Shown: piece by piece, positions 8,542 through 18,144 of the stretch
Layout of the letters: every line of letters begins with the position of its first letter
Numbering within the stretch: position 1 is the first letter of the stretch
Assembly (NCBI GenBank): GCA_028279275.1
Contig: JANQOB010000019.1
Coordinates: 1-57,879 of the forward strand
Source of the DNA: Gammaproteobacteria bacterium
GTDB taxonomy: Bacteria; Pseudomonadota; Gammaproteobacteria; UBA4575
Reading direction: 5' to 3'
Length of the DNA: 57,879 nt
Position numbers and translations under genes: made by a program
The notes under the pieces: model-generated
What the model saw: only the letters and a program-made list of their open reading frames with translations
What the model was told of the DNA's origin: nothing
Database searches by the model: none

Positions 8542-9481
8542 GGTCTGCTTTATCAAGTGCATCGATCAACGCACGAAAGTCATCTGGTACTGGCGCTTTA
8601 AATAAAACTTGTTGATTAGTTTTAGGATGTTTGAATGACAGCTCAGCTGCATGCAAGGCTTGTCGTGGAAATTTCGCGACTAAAGTTAGCAATACATTTT
8701 TACCAGGATTTATTTTTCGACCATACACTTTATCACCAACAATAGGATGTTTATGATAAGACATATGCACACGAATTTGATGCGTTCTCCCTGTTTCTAA
8801 ACTTACATTTAATAGTGTAAAACCTGTAAACTTTTTACTAATTCGATAATGTGTGATGGCCTCTCTTCCACCAGTAAGCTTCACTGCCATTTTTTTACGA
8901 TCAACCGAGTGCCTTCCAATTGGATCTTCAATTGTCCCACCGGATATGATTTCGCCATGTACAAGTGTAATATAATTTCGAGAAACTATTCTTTGTTGTA
9001 ATTGTTCAACCAAATTCGTCTGCGTTTTAATATTTTTAGCAACTACTAATAATCCCGTAGTATCTTTATCTAACCTATGCACAATTCCCACTCTTGGTAC
9101 CGTTCGAATTTCTGGAAAATAGTGCAACAAAGCATTTGCTAATGTGCCACTTGAATTTCCCGCACCCGGGTGAACAACTAAATCTGAAGGTTTATCTACT
9201 ACGATTATTTGATCATCTTCATGGACAACATTTAATGGGATGTCTTCAGGAGTTAAAAATACTTCATCTTCTGCAATTATTTCTATTTCTACTCTCTCAC
9301 CACCCCTAATTTCGTCTCTTGGGCGCAGCAATTTTCCATCAATCATGATTGCGCCAGATTTAATCCATTTTTGTAGGCGGGCACGCGAATAATCTGGATA
9401 CATTTTCATCAATGCATGGTCTAAGCGTAAACCTTTATATTCGTCAGGTATCAGACCTATTATTATTTCTTTTTCTGACAT
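8531..9481 (-). CDS. rluD: 23S rRNA pseudouridine synthase RluD
   Basis: A 316-residue enzyme that converts three uridines of 23S rRNA helix 69 to pseudouridine. An N-terminal S4 RNA-binding domain (about 18-80) precedes the RluA-type catalytic domain. The signature HRLDKDTTG is at 135-143 with the catalytic Asp138. Length and layout match E. coli RluD. It is divergent from bamD, as in E. coli, and first in the operon with pgeF. Confidence 0.96.
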   Translation of the reverse strand: MSEKEIIIGLIPDEYKGLRLDHALMKMYPDYSRARLQKWIKSGAIMIDGKLLRPRDEIRGGERVEIEIIAEDEVFLTPEDIPLNVVHEDDQIIVVDKPSDLVVHPGAGNSSGTLANALLHYFPEIRTVPRVGIVHRLDKDTTGLLVVAKNIKTQTNLVEQLQQRIVSRNYITLVHGEIISGGTIEDPIGRHSVDRKKMAVKLTGGREAITHYRISKKFTGFTLLNVSLETGRTHQIRVHMSYHKHPIVGDKVYGRKINPGKNVLLTLVAKFPRQALHAAELSFKHPKTNQQVLFKAPVPDDFRALIDALDKADHEA

Positions 9482-9545
9482 TTTTTAATTTCTAAAGTGT
9501 AATTTGGTACGGATTCACATCAAAAATGGTTATACTTTCAATCCA

Positions 9546-10448
9546 ATGAAAGACTATACACTTCAAGGGAAAAGATCCATTTGGCGGACTGTAATGATGC
9601 TATTACTCATCGTGTCTATCAGTAGCTGCTCATCTTTGTGGCCGTTTGGTAAAGACGAGGAAGAGAAAGATCCAGAGATTGCTGCTGATGATTCAGCGGC
9701 TAAATTATATAAAAAAGCACATCAATCATTAAATGCGCGAGATTTCACAGGTGCAGTTGAACAATTTGAGTTGTTACAAAGCCGTTATCCATTTGGGCGT
9801 TACGCACAACAAGGATTACTTGAACTAACCTTTGCTTATTACAAACAAAATAATGTAGAGCAAGCCTTAAGTACAGTAAATCGATTTATACAGTTAAACC
9901 CCCAGCATCCAAGTATTGATTATGCTTACTATATGAAAGGCTTAATCACTTTTGATAGTGGGAAAAACTTGATTCATTATGTTATCAAGCGTGACCCATC
10001 CAATAATGATCCTACTTCACTACGAGAAGCTTTTGATATATTTGGATTGTTAATCGAGAAATATCCTAAAAGTGAATATGCTGATGATGCAAAGTTACGC
10101 ATGATCTATTTGCGTAATGAACTCGCCGAATATGAAGTGAAAGTAGCAAGATTTTATATGAAACGTGGGGCTTATGTTGCATCTGCTAATCGCGCTAAAT
10201 ATGTAATGGAGAACTATCAAGGTGCTGAAATAATGCCCGAAGCTGTATATATATTAGAGCAAGCCTATATAGCGCTTGGAATTGAAGATTTAGCCAACGA
10301 TACTCATCGCATATACGCACAAAACTATCAAACCGGTAAAGGTGGAGTGATCGATGAAAAATTTGCGCAAGAAAATCATACGTGCGCAGAGAGCTTATTA
10401 GAGAAAATGTTAGAAAAGCTTAAGCTTAGAACTTATTACTGTAATTAG
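9546..10448 (+). CDS. bamD: Outer-membrane assembly lipoprotein BamD
   Basis: A 300-residue lipoprotein of the BAM complex, which folds beta-barrel proteins into the outer membrane. From the ATG at 9546 there is a basic N-terminus, a hydrophobic stretch and a lipobox ending at Cys28 (ISSC), so the mature protein is lipid-anchored. The rest is made of TPR-like helical repeats, including the family hallmark around FELLQSRYPFG. A TTG at 9504 would add 14 residues with no lipoprotein character, so it is not used. The gene is divergent from rluD and converges on nadE with one base between their stops. Confidence 0.95.
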   Translation: MKDYTLQGKRSIWRTVMMLLLIVSISSCSSLWPFGKDEEEKDPEIAADDSAAKLYKKAHQSLNARDFTGAVEQFELLQSRYPFGRYAQQGLLELTFAYYKQNNVEQALSTVNRFIQLNPQHPSIDYAYYMKGLITFDSGKNLIHYVIKRDPSNNDPTSLREAFDIFGLLIEKYPKSEYADDAKLRMIYLRNELAEYEVKVARFYMKRGAYVASANRAKYVMENYQGAEIMPEAVYILEQAYIALGIEDLANDTHRIYAQNYQTGKGGVIDEKFAQENHTCAESLLEKMLEKLKLRTYYCN

Positions 10449-10449
10449 T

Positions 10450-12078
10450 TTAAATATTTTTTAAAAATCCTGAAGTAATTGGATAGCGTCGATCTTTTCC
10501 ATATGCCCGGGATGTAATTTTAACACCTGGTGGTGCTTGACGTCGTTTATACTCATTGCGTAATACCATTCTGATTACACGCCGTACAACTTGTTCATCA
10601 AAACCACTAGCTACAATTTCTTCTAATGTACAATCCTGTTCAACAAACATCTCAAGAATAGGATCAAGTATTTCATAAGGTGGCAAACTGTCTTGATCTA
10701 CCTGGTCTGGTGCGAGTTCTGCAGAGGGTGCTCGTGTGATGATTCTTTCTGGAATAACATCTGAAATTGTATTTCTATACTTTGCTAACTCGTAAACCAT
10801 AGTTTTAGAAACATCTTTCAATGGCGCAAATCCGCCAGCCATATCACCGTAAAGTGTTGCATAGCCAACAGACATTTCACTTTTATTTCCAGTAGTTAGC
10901 AACAAATTGCCCATTTTATTTGATATTGCCATAAGCAATACGCCTCGAATTCGGGATTGAAGATTTTCTTCCGTTACACCGACAGGTAAATCCTTAAAAA
11001 TAGGCTCAAGAGACTTTATTAATGCATCAAACGAACCTTCAATGGGGATCTCATCTAAATGTACTTTCATGGCAGAAGCAAGTTTATTCGAATCCTCTTT
11101 ACTCATATCAGATGTATAGTGAAAAGGCATCATCACCGCATGTACATTATCAGCACCCAGAGCATCAACCGCAATGGTTAACGTTAACGCCGAGTCTACA
11201 CCTCCAGACAACCCTAACACGACACCTGAAAAAGAATTTTTTTGTACATAGTCTTTTACGCCCAACACTAACGCTTGATATATTGAAGCTTCTTTTGTTA
11301 GGCATTGATTGATGCATGCACTCTTAATTAAGTCCTTTTCATTTTTTGAATACGAAATAGTATAAGTGCCACTTTCAAATGCTGGTGCTTGTAAATAAAG
11401 TTCACCCTTTTTGCTTAAGCATAAAGATTCACCATCAAATACAAGCTCATCTTGCCCGCCCACTTGGTTTACATAAACAATAGGAATATTTTGTTCGCAA
11501 ACACGTTGCTTTAATACTTCTATTCGCATACTTGTTTTATTTAATTGATATGGGCTTGCATTAATATTAATAAGTAACTCCGCACCTGCTTGCTTACTGA
11601 TAGAAATAGGTTCTGCAAACCAAATGTCTTCGCATATTGTGATACCAATGTTGACCCCTTTTACATTTGTAACACATGCTGAAGCACCTGAACTAAAGTA
11701 ACGTTTTTCATCAAACACCTCGTAGTTTGGTAACTGGTGTTTATGATATATAGCTACGATTTCAGAGTTATAAATCAATAGTGCAGAATTAAATAACTCA
11801 TGACCTTCTTTTGTTGGCGCGCCAAGTAATAAATATATGTCTTCAACTTCATTTTTTACTAATTCGAGTGCATTTTGCACACGCACTAACAGCGATGAGC
11901 GAAATAATAAGTCTTCAAGCGGATAACCCGTAATTGCCAGCTCAGTAAATACAATGATATCTGCTGAATTTTGGTCACGTGCTTGTAAAGCAGCATTTAT
12001 AATTTTCTGAGCGTTCCCCTCAACATCTCCAACTAAAAAATTAAGCTGCGCCAAAGAAATATTCAGAACTTCTTTCAT
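10450..12078 (-). CDS. nadE: Glutamine-dependent NAD+ synthetase
   Basis: A 542-residue two-domain enzyme making NAD+ from nicotinate adenine dinucleotide, ATP and glutamine, the last step of NAD biosynthesis. The N-terminal nitrilase-type glutaminase domain carries the Glu46, Lys113, Cys149 triad. The C-terminal synthetase domain has the pyrophosphatase loop SGGVDS at 291-296. It is third in a minus-strand operon after sucC and sucD (18 bases after sucD). Confidence 0.96.
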   Translation of the reverse strand: MKEVLNISLAQLNFLVGDVEGNAQKIINAALQARDQNSADIIVFTELAITGYPLEDLLFRSSLLVRVQNALELVKNEVEDIYLLLGAPTKEGHELFNSALLIYNSEIVAIYHKHQLPNYEVFDEKRYFSSGASACVTNVKGVNIGITICEDIWFAEPISISKQAGAELLININASPYQLNKTSMRIEVLKQRVCEQNIPIVYVNQVGGQDELVFDGESLCLSKKGELYLQAPAFESGTYTISYSKNEKDLIKSACINQCLTKEASIYQALVLGVKDYVQKNSFSGVVLGLSGGVDSALTLTIAVDALGADNVHAVMMPFHYTSDMSKEDSNKLASAMKVHLDEIPIEGSFDALIKSLEPIFKDLPVGVTEENLQSRIRGVLLMAISNKMGNLLLTTGNKSEMSVGYATLYGDMAGGFAPLKDVSKTMVYELAKYRNTISDVIPERIITRAPSAELAPDQVDQDSLPPYEILDPILEMFVEQDCTLEEIVASGFDEQVVRRVIRMVLRNEYKRRQAPPGVKITSRAYGKDRRYPITSGFLKNI

Positions 12079-12096
12079 ATTAACAATTACAAGTTA

Positions 12097-12969
12097 TCAA
12101 GGCTTGAGTAGTTCGCTGATTTGTTTTCCGATCTCAGCAGGTGTTCTAACAGTGCTGACTCCCGCTTTTTCTAAAGCTATATATTTTTGTTCAGCGGTCC
12201 CTTTACCACCACTAACAATAGCACCGGCATGTCCCATGCGTTTACCTGCTGGTGCAGTTACACCTGCAATATATGCCACTACTGGTTTAGAAACATTTTG
12301 CTGAATGTATTCCGCCGCTTGTTCTTCTGCTGTCCCGCCTATTTCACCTACCATAATGATTCCATCTGTTTCTTCATCTTCATTGAACATTTGCAAACAA
12401 TCAATAAAATCAAGTCCGTGTATAGGATCACCGCCAATGCCTACGCATGTTGACTGACCCAAGCCATGTTGAGTGGTTTGATTAACGGCAACATAAGTTA
12501 GTGTGCCTGAGCGAGAGACGATACCCACCTTACCTGAGCGATGAATATCACCAGGCATAATGCCAATCTTACATTCATCTGGTGTAATAATACCCGGGCA
12601 GTTTGGCCCAATTAGAAGAGACTCACTGTCATTAAGCACTGCGTTAACTTTCACCATATCTAAGACGGGAATCCCTTCTGTGATGCATACAATAAGCTTT
12701 ATTCCAGCGTTGATGGCTTCAAGAATGGCGTCTGCAGCAAACGCGGCTGGTACATATATAACACTTGCGTCAATATGATGTTCAGATAATGCACTTCTCA
12801 CAGTGTTATAAACGGGTAAATTCAAAACAGACTTACCGCCTTTACCAGGTGTAACTCCGGCTACTACTTGAGTCCCGTAATCGAGTGCTTGTTGTGTGTG
12901 AAAACTCCCCTGTGAACCAGTTAGACCTTGACAAAGCACTTTGGTATTTTTGTGTATAAGAATACTCAC
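12097..12969 (-). CDS. sucD: Succinyl-CoA synthetase (ADP-forming) alpha subunit
   Basis: 290 residues. With SucC it converts succinyl-CoA to succinate with formation of ATP in the citric acid cycle. A CoA-binding Rossmann domain lies at the N-terminus (GLTGSQG near 16-22). The phosphohistidine His247 sits in [10 protein letters not shown]. The start codon is GTG. It follows sucC by 23 bases. Malate-CoA ligase subunits look similar, but the length and motifs fit SucD. Confidence 0.95.
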   Translation of the reverse strand: MSILIHKNTKVLCQGLTGSQGSFHTQQALDYGTQVVAGVTPGKGGKSVLNLPVYNTVRSALSEHHIDASVIYVPAAFAADAILEAINAGIKLIVCITEGIPVLDMVKVNAVLNDSESLLIGPNCPGIITPDECKIGIMPGDIHRSGKVGIVSRSGTLTYVAVNQTTQHGLGQSTCVGIGGDPIHGLDFIDCLQMFNEDEETDGIIMVGEIGGTAEEQAAEYIQQNVSKPVVAYIAGVTAPAGKRMGHAGAIVSGGKGTAEQKYIALEKAGVSTVRTPAEIGKQISELLKP

Positions 12970-12992
12970 TGATATTAATTCATTTTTTGTTT

Positions 12993-14186
12993 TTAAGAGG
13001 ATGCTAAATCTATTGCTTTCTTTGCACCATCAGTAAGATTATCCACCGGAATTAATTGAGAAGATTGATTCTCAAGAATTTTTTTACCCTCATCGGCATT
13101 AGTACCTTGTAAAAGCACAATAACGGGAACTTTAAGCGTAATATCATCCTTGTTCATTTGTTCTTGGCTCATTTCTTTTTGTGCATCTAATATTCCTTGT
13201 GCAATTAAATCACATCGCACTATTCCACCAAATATATTCACAAAAATTGATTTTACCGATGTATCACTGGAAATGAGTTTAAACGCCTCAGTCACTTTGC
13301 CCTGTGTAGTACCTCCGCCTACGTCAAGAAAGTTTGCAGGTTCACCCCCATGATGCTTTATCAAATCCATAGTAGCCATAGCCAAGCCAGCACCATTAAC
13401 GATGCAACCTATGTTGCCATCAAGTTTAATATAATTTAAACCAAGCTCTTTGGCTTTAGCTTCTACTTGATTTTGTTGTGCAGGATCATAAAGTGTTTGT
13501 AGGTGCTCATGCCTAAATAAAGCATTATCATCTAAATTAATTTTTGCATCTAAAGCAATAAGATTGCCATCCGAATTTACGACTAATGGATTAATTTCAA
13601 TCAAGCTACAATCGTTATCTAAAAATAATTTAACAAGATTCCGTATGATTTTGGATAATTGTTTAATTTGTAAGCTAGTGAATTTCAGAGCATAGCCGAT
13701 ATCATTTATTTGATTGCTTTGAATACCCACTGCAGGATGAATATAGTGTTTTATGATTTTATCTGGAGTATTTTTAGCCACCTCTTCAATATCCATACCA
13801 CCTTCAGCTGAAGCGATTAATGCCAGCTGCTTTACAGATCGATCAACCAGCAAAGCAAGATAAAATTCCTTTTCTATGTCAATTACCTCTTCCAGCAAAA
13901 CCGCATTTATCGGCAACCCTGATTGACCTGTTTGCTTAGTTACAAGAGTATTTCCTAGCATATCTATGACTGTTTCTGCTAAAAGATTCGAATCTTTCAC
14001 CAGTTTTACACCTCCGGCTTTGCCTCGACCTCCAGCATGTACTTGTGCTTTTACCACCCAGGATTGATGCTTGAGTTCAGCACAGATAGACTGAACATCG
14101 TCACCCATCTCAATTAAGTGTGAAGATAAGACAGGAATTTCGTTATCTGCAAATAAGGCTTTCGCCTGGTATTCATGTATATTCAT
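12993..14186 (-). CDS. sucC: Succinyl-CoA synthetase (ADP-forming) beta subunit
   Basis: 397 residues, close to the usual 388. An ATP-grasp domain occupies the first 235 residues, with the [11 protein letters not shown] nucleotide-binding loop near 51-61. The C-terminal ligase-CoA domain contains the GGGTT and FGGIVRCD motifs. It begins the sucC-sucD-nadE unit and is divergent from pilS. No sucAB genes are next to it, so the unit is separate from the 2-oxoglutarate dehydrogenase genes. Confidence 0.95.
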   Translation of the reverse strand: MNIHEYQAKALFADNEIPVLSSHLIEMGDDVQSICAELKHQSWVVKAQVHAGGRGKAGGVKLVKDSNLLAETVIDMLGNTLVTKQTGQSGLPINAVLLEEVIDIEKEFYLALLVDRSVKQLALIASAEGGMDIEEVAKNTPDKIIKHYIHPAVGIQSNQINDIGYALKFTSLQIKQLSKIIRNLVKLFLDNDCSLIEINPLVVNSDGNLIALDAKINLDDNALFRHEHLQTLYDPAQQNQVEAKAKELGLNYIKLDGNIGCIVNGAGLAMATMDLIKHHGGEPANFLDVGGGTTQGKVTEAFKLISSDTSVKSIFVNIFGGIVRCDLIAQGILDAQKEMSQEQMNKDDITLKVPVIVLLQGTNADEGKKILENQSSQLIPVDNLTDGAKKAIDLASS

Positions 14187-14222
14187 ACTTATGTATCTGA
14201 AGTAATGAAGATTGACTCGCGT

Positions 14223-14228
14223 ATTATA
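14223..14228 (-). promoter_or_regulatory. Possible -10 box of the sucCD-nadE operon
   Basis: On the minus strand a perfect TATAAT lies 37 bases upstream of the sucC start. No good -35 hexamer is visible at 16-18 bases, so this is tentative. Confidence 0.35.
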
Positions 14229-14322
14229 CTGATGAAATTAAGCGCATATATATTAGCTACATTATGCCTAAATACATCAAGAGATTGATTCCCTACACTA
14301 ATCTATATTGCTTAATACTATT

Positions 14323-15966
14323 ATGAGCAATTCAAAAGAAGATAAAACCACGCAACAGTGGCCAGCACTTAGGCTATTTTCAGTATATCGAATTATTGTT
14401 GCCATAATATTTTTTAGTCTTAGTCTTTTTATTCACAGTTCAAGATTCCTCTCTTCCCTTGACCCACATTTGCTACGGTGGGTGAGTGGTAGTTATTTTC
14501 TCATCGCGATAATTGCGCTTATTTTTGCGTACTTCAGATGGCTACCATATAAATCACAAGTTTATATCTCAATCATCGTAGATATCATAGCGATCATCGC
14601 GTTAATGAATTTGTATGGCGGTGTGACCAGTGGTTTTGGCACCTTGATAATCGCTGTGGTAGCTGGGGGAAGTTTACTTTTACCAGGCAAATCTGCATTG
14701 CTATTTGCCGCTCTTGCCACTCTTGCAATTCTAGGCCATGAAATTTATGCAAATTTACATGGGCTATTCGATAAAACAGCTTACACTCAGGCAGGACTTC
14801 TCGGTGCCGCTCTATTCGCAACTGCATTATTAGCAATTACTCTAGCGCATCGCGCAAGTGAAAGTGCCAAACTTGCGGCACAACGTGGGATAGACTTAGC
14901 CAATTTAGCAAAACTCAATGAGCATTTAATTAATCGAATGGATGCTGGAATTATGGTGATCGATGATGACGGCACAATTCGTATGCACAACCATGCAGCA
15001 TGGAAATTATTGGATCAACCAGATATCAATGAACATTCTAAACTCTTAGATGTCTCTGTACCTTTATTTGATTTATATAAATCCTGGAATAAAGCATCAA
15101 CAGAAAATACAAAATTTAGAAACTATTTAGGAAAACTAAAACGCACTAACAAAGCTGACCTTCAGATAAGAATTGTACCCGTAGGCTTACGTAAACATGA
15201 CCGAGGATCTGTAATTTACCTCAATGACAACACTGAAGTCGATAAACAAGTACAAGAAACAAAATTGGCTTCGTTAGGCAGACTCACAGCCAGTATTGCG
15301 CATGAAATTAGAAATCCACTGGGCGCTATCAGTCATGCTGCACAGCTATTAGACGAATCGTCGGAACTGCATAAGGCAGATAAAAGACTCGCTACAATCA
15401 TCCAAGACCAATCTATTCGTTTGAACACTATCATCAATAATGTTTTGCGTTTATCGCGACGCGAGAAACCTAAACCAGAAAAAATAAACTTGGGCTTATG
15501 GCTACGAAAATTTATCGAAGAATTCACCCGTACTAATGAGCTGCAAAAAGACTGGGTCTCATTAAAAATTACACCTTCGGATGCAATTACTATGATGGAT
15601 CCTAACAACTTACATCAAGTGTTGTGGAACCTATGCAAAAATGCAAAAAAATATGGGACTAGCAAAGAAAATTTCCGTCTTCAGCTAATTGCCGATACTA
15701 ACCAAACCAATTCTGCACCCTATTTAGACGTGATTGACAATGGGCCGGGTATTGATATTGAACATCAAAAACAATTATTTGAACCCTTTTTTACTACCAG
15801 TGATACGGGTACAGGCCTCGGTTTATACCTTTCAAGAGAATTATGCAAAAATAATGGTGGAGATTTACGTTATATTAGTATGCCTGAAGGTGGCAGCTGC
15901 TTCAGAATAGAATTCCCTGCAGATGTCAGCCTCGCTTCCAATAAAGCAGGAGAGTCTATATCTTGA
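14323..15966 (+). CDS. pilS: Type IV pilus sensor histidine kinase PilS
   Basis: About 547 residues. The N-terminal region has about six membrane helices (roughly 20-175). A PAS-like segment follows (about 200-300), then a HisKA domain with phosphoacceptor His327 (AHEIRNP) and a HATPase domain with N box, DNGPGI and GTGLGL motifs. It phosphorylates PilR to control pilin transcription; in Pseudomonas PilS senses pilin levels in the membrane. The ATG at 14323 is preferred over a TTG at 14308. The stop overlaps the pilR start (TTGA), so the two are translationally coupled. Confidence 0.95.
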   Translation: MSNSKEDKTTQQWPALRLFSVYRIIVAIIFFSLSLFIHSSRFLSSLDPHLLRWVSGSYFLIAIIALIFAYFRWLPYKSQVYISIIVDIIAIIALMNLYGGVTSGFGTLIIAVVAGGSLLLPGKSALLFAALATLAILGHEIYANLHGLFDKTAYTQAGLLGAALFATALLAITLAHRASESAKLAAQRGIDLANLAKLNEHLINRMDAGIMVIDDDGTIRMHNHAAWKLLDQPDINEHSKLLDVSVPLFDLYKSWNKASTENTKFRNYLGKLKRTNKADLQIRIVPVGLRKHDRGSVIYLNDNTEVDKQVQETKLASLGRLTASIAHEIRNPLGAISHAAQLLDESSELHKADKRLATIIQDQSIRLNTIINNVLRLSRREKPKPEKINLGLWLRKFIEEFTRTNELQKDWVSLKITPSDAITMMDPNNLHQVLWNLCKNAKKYGTSKENFRLQLIADTNQTNSAPYLDVIDNGPGIDIEHQKQLFEPFFTTSDTGTGLGLYLSRELCKNNGGDLRYISMPEGGSCFRIEFPADVSLASNKAGESIS

Positions 15967-17324
15967 AAAATATATTAGTCGTTGATGACGAACCTGATAT
16001 AAGAGAGTTACTGGAAATAACGCTAAGCCGCATGAATTTAGACTCCCATGCAGCTGCAAATGTGCGTGAAGCAAAATCACTTCTTGATAATCAATCTTTT
16101 GATTTATGCCTCACTGATATGAAACTTCCTGACGGTACGGGCATCGAATTAGTTGAACATATTCAAGCTCGATTTCCACATATCCCAGTCGCCGTAATCA
16201 CTGCATTTGGCAGTATGGAAACTGCAATTAAAGCTCTGAAGGCAGGAGCTTTTGATTTTGTGTCCAAGCCAATTGACTTAAACATGTTACGCGGTTTGGT
16301 TGATACTGCTTTAAAAGTTTCAAGCACCCCAATTGACGTTACTAGTAATGGCGCTAGTAAACAATCACAAAAGTTATTAGGTGAATCGGAAGCGATGCTT
16401 GAATTGCGACAAAAAATTGATAAGTTAGCACGTAGTCAGGCACCCGTTTATCTGCGTGGTGAATCTGGCGTGGGTAAAGAATTAGTTGCTACACAAATAC
16501 ATCAGCAGGGACCACGAGCAAGCGCAAGTTTCGTGCCTGTTAACTGTGGTGCAATTCCAACTGAACTTATGGAAAGTGAATTTTTTGGTCATGTTAAAGG
16601 AAGTTTTACGGGCGCTGTAAATGATAAAGAAGGTCTTTTTCAAGCTGCAAATGGTGGCACTTTATTTTTAGATGAAATTGCAGAGCTTCCAATTCACATG
16701 CAAGTTAAATTATTACGTGCAATTCAGGAAAAGGCGATCAAACCCGTTGGCAGTCAAAAAGAAATACCTGTAGATATTCGTCTTCTGAGTGCAACTCATA
16801 AAGACCTTGCAGCTGAAGTGGAAACCGGTAGTTTTCGACAAGATTTATACTATCGAATCAATGTAATCGAATTGAATATACCGCCGCTGCGAGAACGAAT
16901 TACAGACTTACCCATACTTGCTAGCTTCATGCTAAACAGAATTTCTGCAAACAATGGAAACTCATTCAGCTTATCAGAAGAAGCCATTGAGAAACTTCAG
17001 GCCTATACCTTTCCTGGCAATATTCGAGAACTCGAAAATATTTTAGAACGTGCCGCAACTTTGTGTGACGGTTCCGAAATTAATGCTAATGATCTTGATT
17101 TACCCAATAACGTGTCTGCAACAAAAACGGATACAGCAAATCCTGACGAATCCTCTATCTCTCTTTCTGTAGATCAGCTTGAAGATTACCTCATTCAGAA
17201 AGAACGCAAGGCTATTGTTGCGGCCTTAGAGCAAACTCGCTGGAATAAAACAGCTGCTGCAAAGCTATTGGGAATCACATTCAGACAACTGCGGTACCGC
17301 CTGCAAAAGCTTGAATTAGAATGA
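15963..17324 (+). CDS. pilR: Sigma-54-dependent response regulator PilR
   Basis: 453 residues in three domains. The receiver domain has phosphoacceptor Asp52 and Lys102. The AAA+ sigma-54 activator domain has Walker A GESGVGKE (166-173) and the sigma-54 contact loop GSFTGA (213-218, a variant of GAFTGA). A Fis-type helix-turn-helix lies at the C-terminus (about 410-450). It activates sigma-54 RNA polymerase at pilA. The start is a TTG preceded by an AGGAG at about ten bases and overlaps the pilS stop. The sigma-54-like promoter before pilA fits this role. Confidence 0.96.
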   Translation: MKNILVVDDEPDIRELLEITLSRMNLDSHAAANVREAKSLLDNQSFDLCLTDMKLPDGTGIELVEHIQARFPHIPVAVITAFGSMETAIKALKAGAFDFVSKPIDLNMLRGLVDTALKVSSTPIDVTSNGASKQSQKLLGESEAMLELRQKIDKLARSQAPVYLRGESGVGKELVATQIHQQGPRASASFVPVNCGAIPTELMESEFFGHVKGSFTGAVNDKEGLFQAANGGTLFLDEIAELPIHMQVKLLRAIQEKAIKPVGSQKEIPVDIRLLSATHKDLAAEVETGSFRQDLYYRINVIELNIPPLRERITDLPILASFMLNRISANNGNSFSLSEEAIEKLQAYTFPGNIRELENILERAATLCDGSEINANDLDLPNNVSATKTDTANPDESSISLSVDQLEDYLIQKERKAIVAALEQTRWNKTAAAKLLGITFRQLRYRLQKLELE

Positions 17325-17471
17325 TTTTTCTTTAATAACTGACAATATTTGTCACTCTTGAACACTGAAGTCCAGCCTATCGTCAGTATCTACCACTTGT
17401 CTTCTAACCCATGATTCCAAGCATCAAATCGAACATACTGTTTTCATTAGAGTTATCCAGCCAGATTATAT

Positions 17472-17488
17472 TTGGCACGATATCTGTA
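17472..17488 (+). promoter_or_regulatory. Sigma-54-type (-24/-12) promoter of pilA
   Basis: TTGGCACG gives a perfect -24 element (GG at 17474-17475), and CTGTA lies at -12 (17484-17488), with the two elements exactly 12 bases apart. The -12 reads GT instead of the usual GC, so the match is strong at -24 and partial at -12. The expected start is near 17498. PilR, the matching activator, is encoded just upstream. Confidence 0.75.
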
Positions 17489-17497
17489 TATATTTAA

Positions 17498-17637
17498 GCA
17501 AGGTTGCCCTAGTCATAGACATGGCCAATCACCAGTTTTTTCCGGAGTTGGAGTCGTTAAAGACTTCTAGCAAGGACAGCTGGAAATTTTAACGTTCAAC
17601 TTAAATTTTTAATTTATATGAGGATAGGAGATTCCCC
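17498..17637 (+). promoter_or_regulatory. Long pilA leader with clustered GGA motifs, candidate CsrA/RsmA target
   Basis: If transcription starts near 17498, the leader is about 140 bases. It contains GGA at 17544, 17550, 17574, 17582, 17622 and 17627, the last within the ribosome binding site. One lies in the 7-base loop (17572-17578) of a small hairpin with arms CTAGC and GCTGG. This is the usual layout of CsrA/RsmA-controlled leaders. No binding has been shown. Confidence 0.45.
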
Positions 17638-18081
17638 ATGAAAAAAATGCAAAAAGGTTTTACCTTAATCGAATTAATGATCGTGGTTGCGATTATCGGT
17701 ATCTTAGCAGCGATTGCGATCCCTGCTTATCAAGACTATACGACTCGTGCAAAAGTATCTGAAGCGGTTAACGCTCTAGCACCTGCTAAGACTTCTGTAG
17801 GAGAATTCTTTATTTCACAAGGATCAATGCCTGCGGACAACACCGCTGCTGGTTTTAGTGGCACCATACTTACTAAATATGTAAGAACTGTAGGTTATAC
17901 AAGAACAAGTGCTACAGTTGGCCAACTCCGTGTAGGTATTTCTGGAACTGTAGGTGGCGGTACAACTGCTGGCGAGACAGTACTAATGAATGGTACAGGT
18001 GTTGCAGGTCAGGCTGTGGACTGGGATTGTGTACCTGGAACTCTAGCGACTAAATTTATTCCTGCTGATTGCAGATCATAA
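17638..18081 (+). CDS. pilA: Major type IVa pilin PilA
   Basis: A 147-residue prepilin. It has a 7-residue leader MKKMQKG, then the processed N-terminus [10 protein letters not shown], with Glu12 (Glu5 of the mature form) needed for assembly. A 25-residue hydrophobic helix follows. The C-terminal disulfide loop runs from Cys131 to Cys145, and the protein ends in Arg-Ser. The globular part is rich in Thr, Gly and Ala. PilD should cleave and methylate it, and PilB/PilC assemble it. It is strongly set up for expression: sigma-54-like promoter, GGAG ribosome site about 9 bases before ATG, and a terminator directly after. The terminal Ser after the disulfide loop is a possible glycosylation site. 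Confidence 0.97.
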   Translation: MKKMQKGFTLIELMIVVAIIGILAAIAIPAYQDYTTRAKVSEAVNALAPAKTSVGEFFISQGSMPADNTAAGFSGTILTKYVRTVGYTRTSATVGQLRVGISGTVGGGTTAGETVLMNGTGVAGQAVDWDCVPGTLATKFIPADCRS

Positions 18082-18100
18082 TATAGTCTAGTTAATTTAA

Positions 18101-18138
18101 AGCCGCCCTAGTTTTGTAAAGCTAGGGCGGTTTTTTTT
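18101..18138 (+). terminator. Rho-independent terminator of pilA
   Basis: A 9-bp stem CCGCCCTAG (18103-18111) with CTAGGGCGG (18122-18130), a 10-base loop, then eight T residues. It lies between pilA and the glycosyltransferase gene and should keep most pilA transcripts monocistronic. Confidence 0.93.
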
Positions 18139-18144
18139 GTCCTG

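Noticed and set aside
9504..9545. Upstream TTG start and a possible -35/-10 pair for bamD
   Set aside because: The TTG extension destroys the lipoprotein layout, and the TTGGTA/TATACT pair is 21 bases apart, so neither is convincing.
12097..14186. Reading sucCD as malate-CoA ligase (mtkAB)
   Set aside because: Lengths and motifs fit succinyl-CoA synthetase, and no serine-cycle genes are nearby.
17340..17354. TGACA-ATATT-TGTCA hairpin after pilR as a terminator
   Set aside because: Only a 5-bp AT-rich stem without a T-run; too weak to call.
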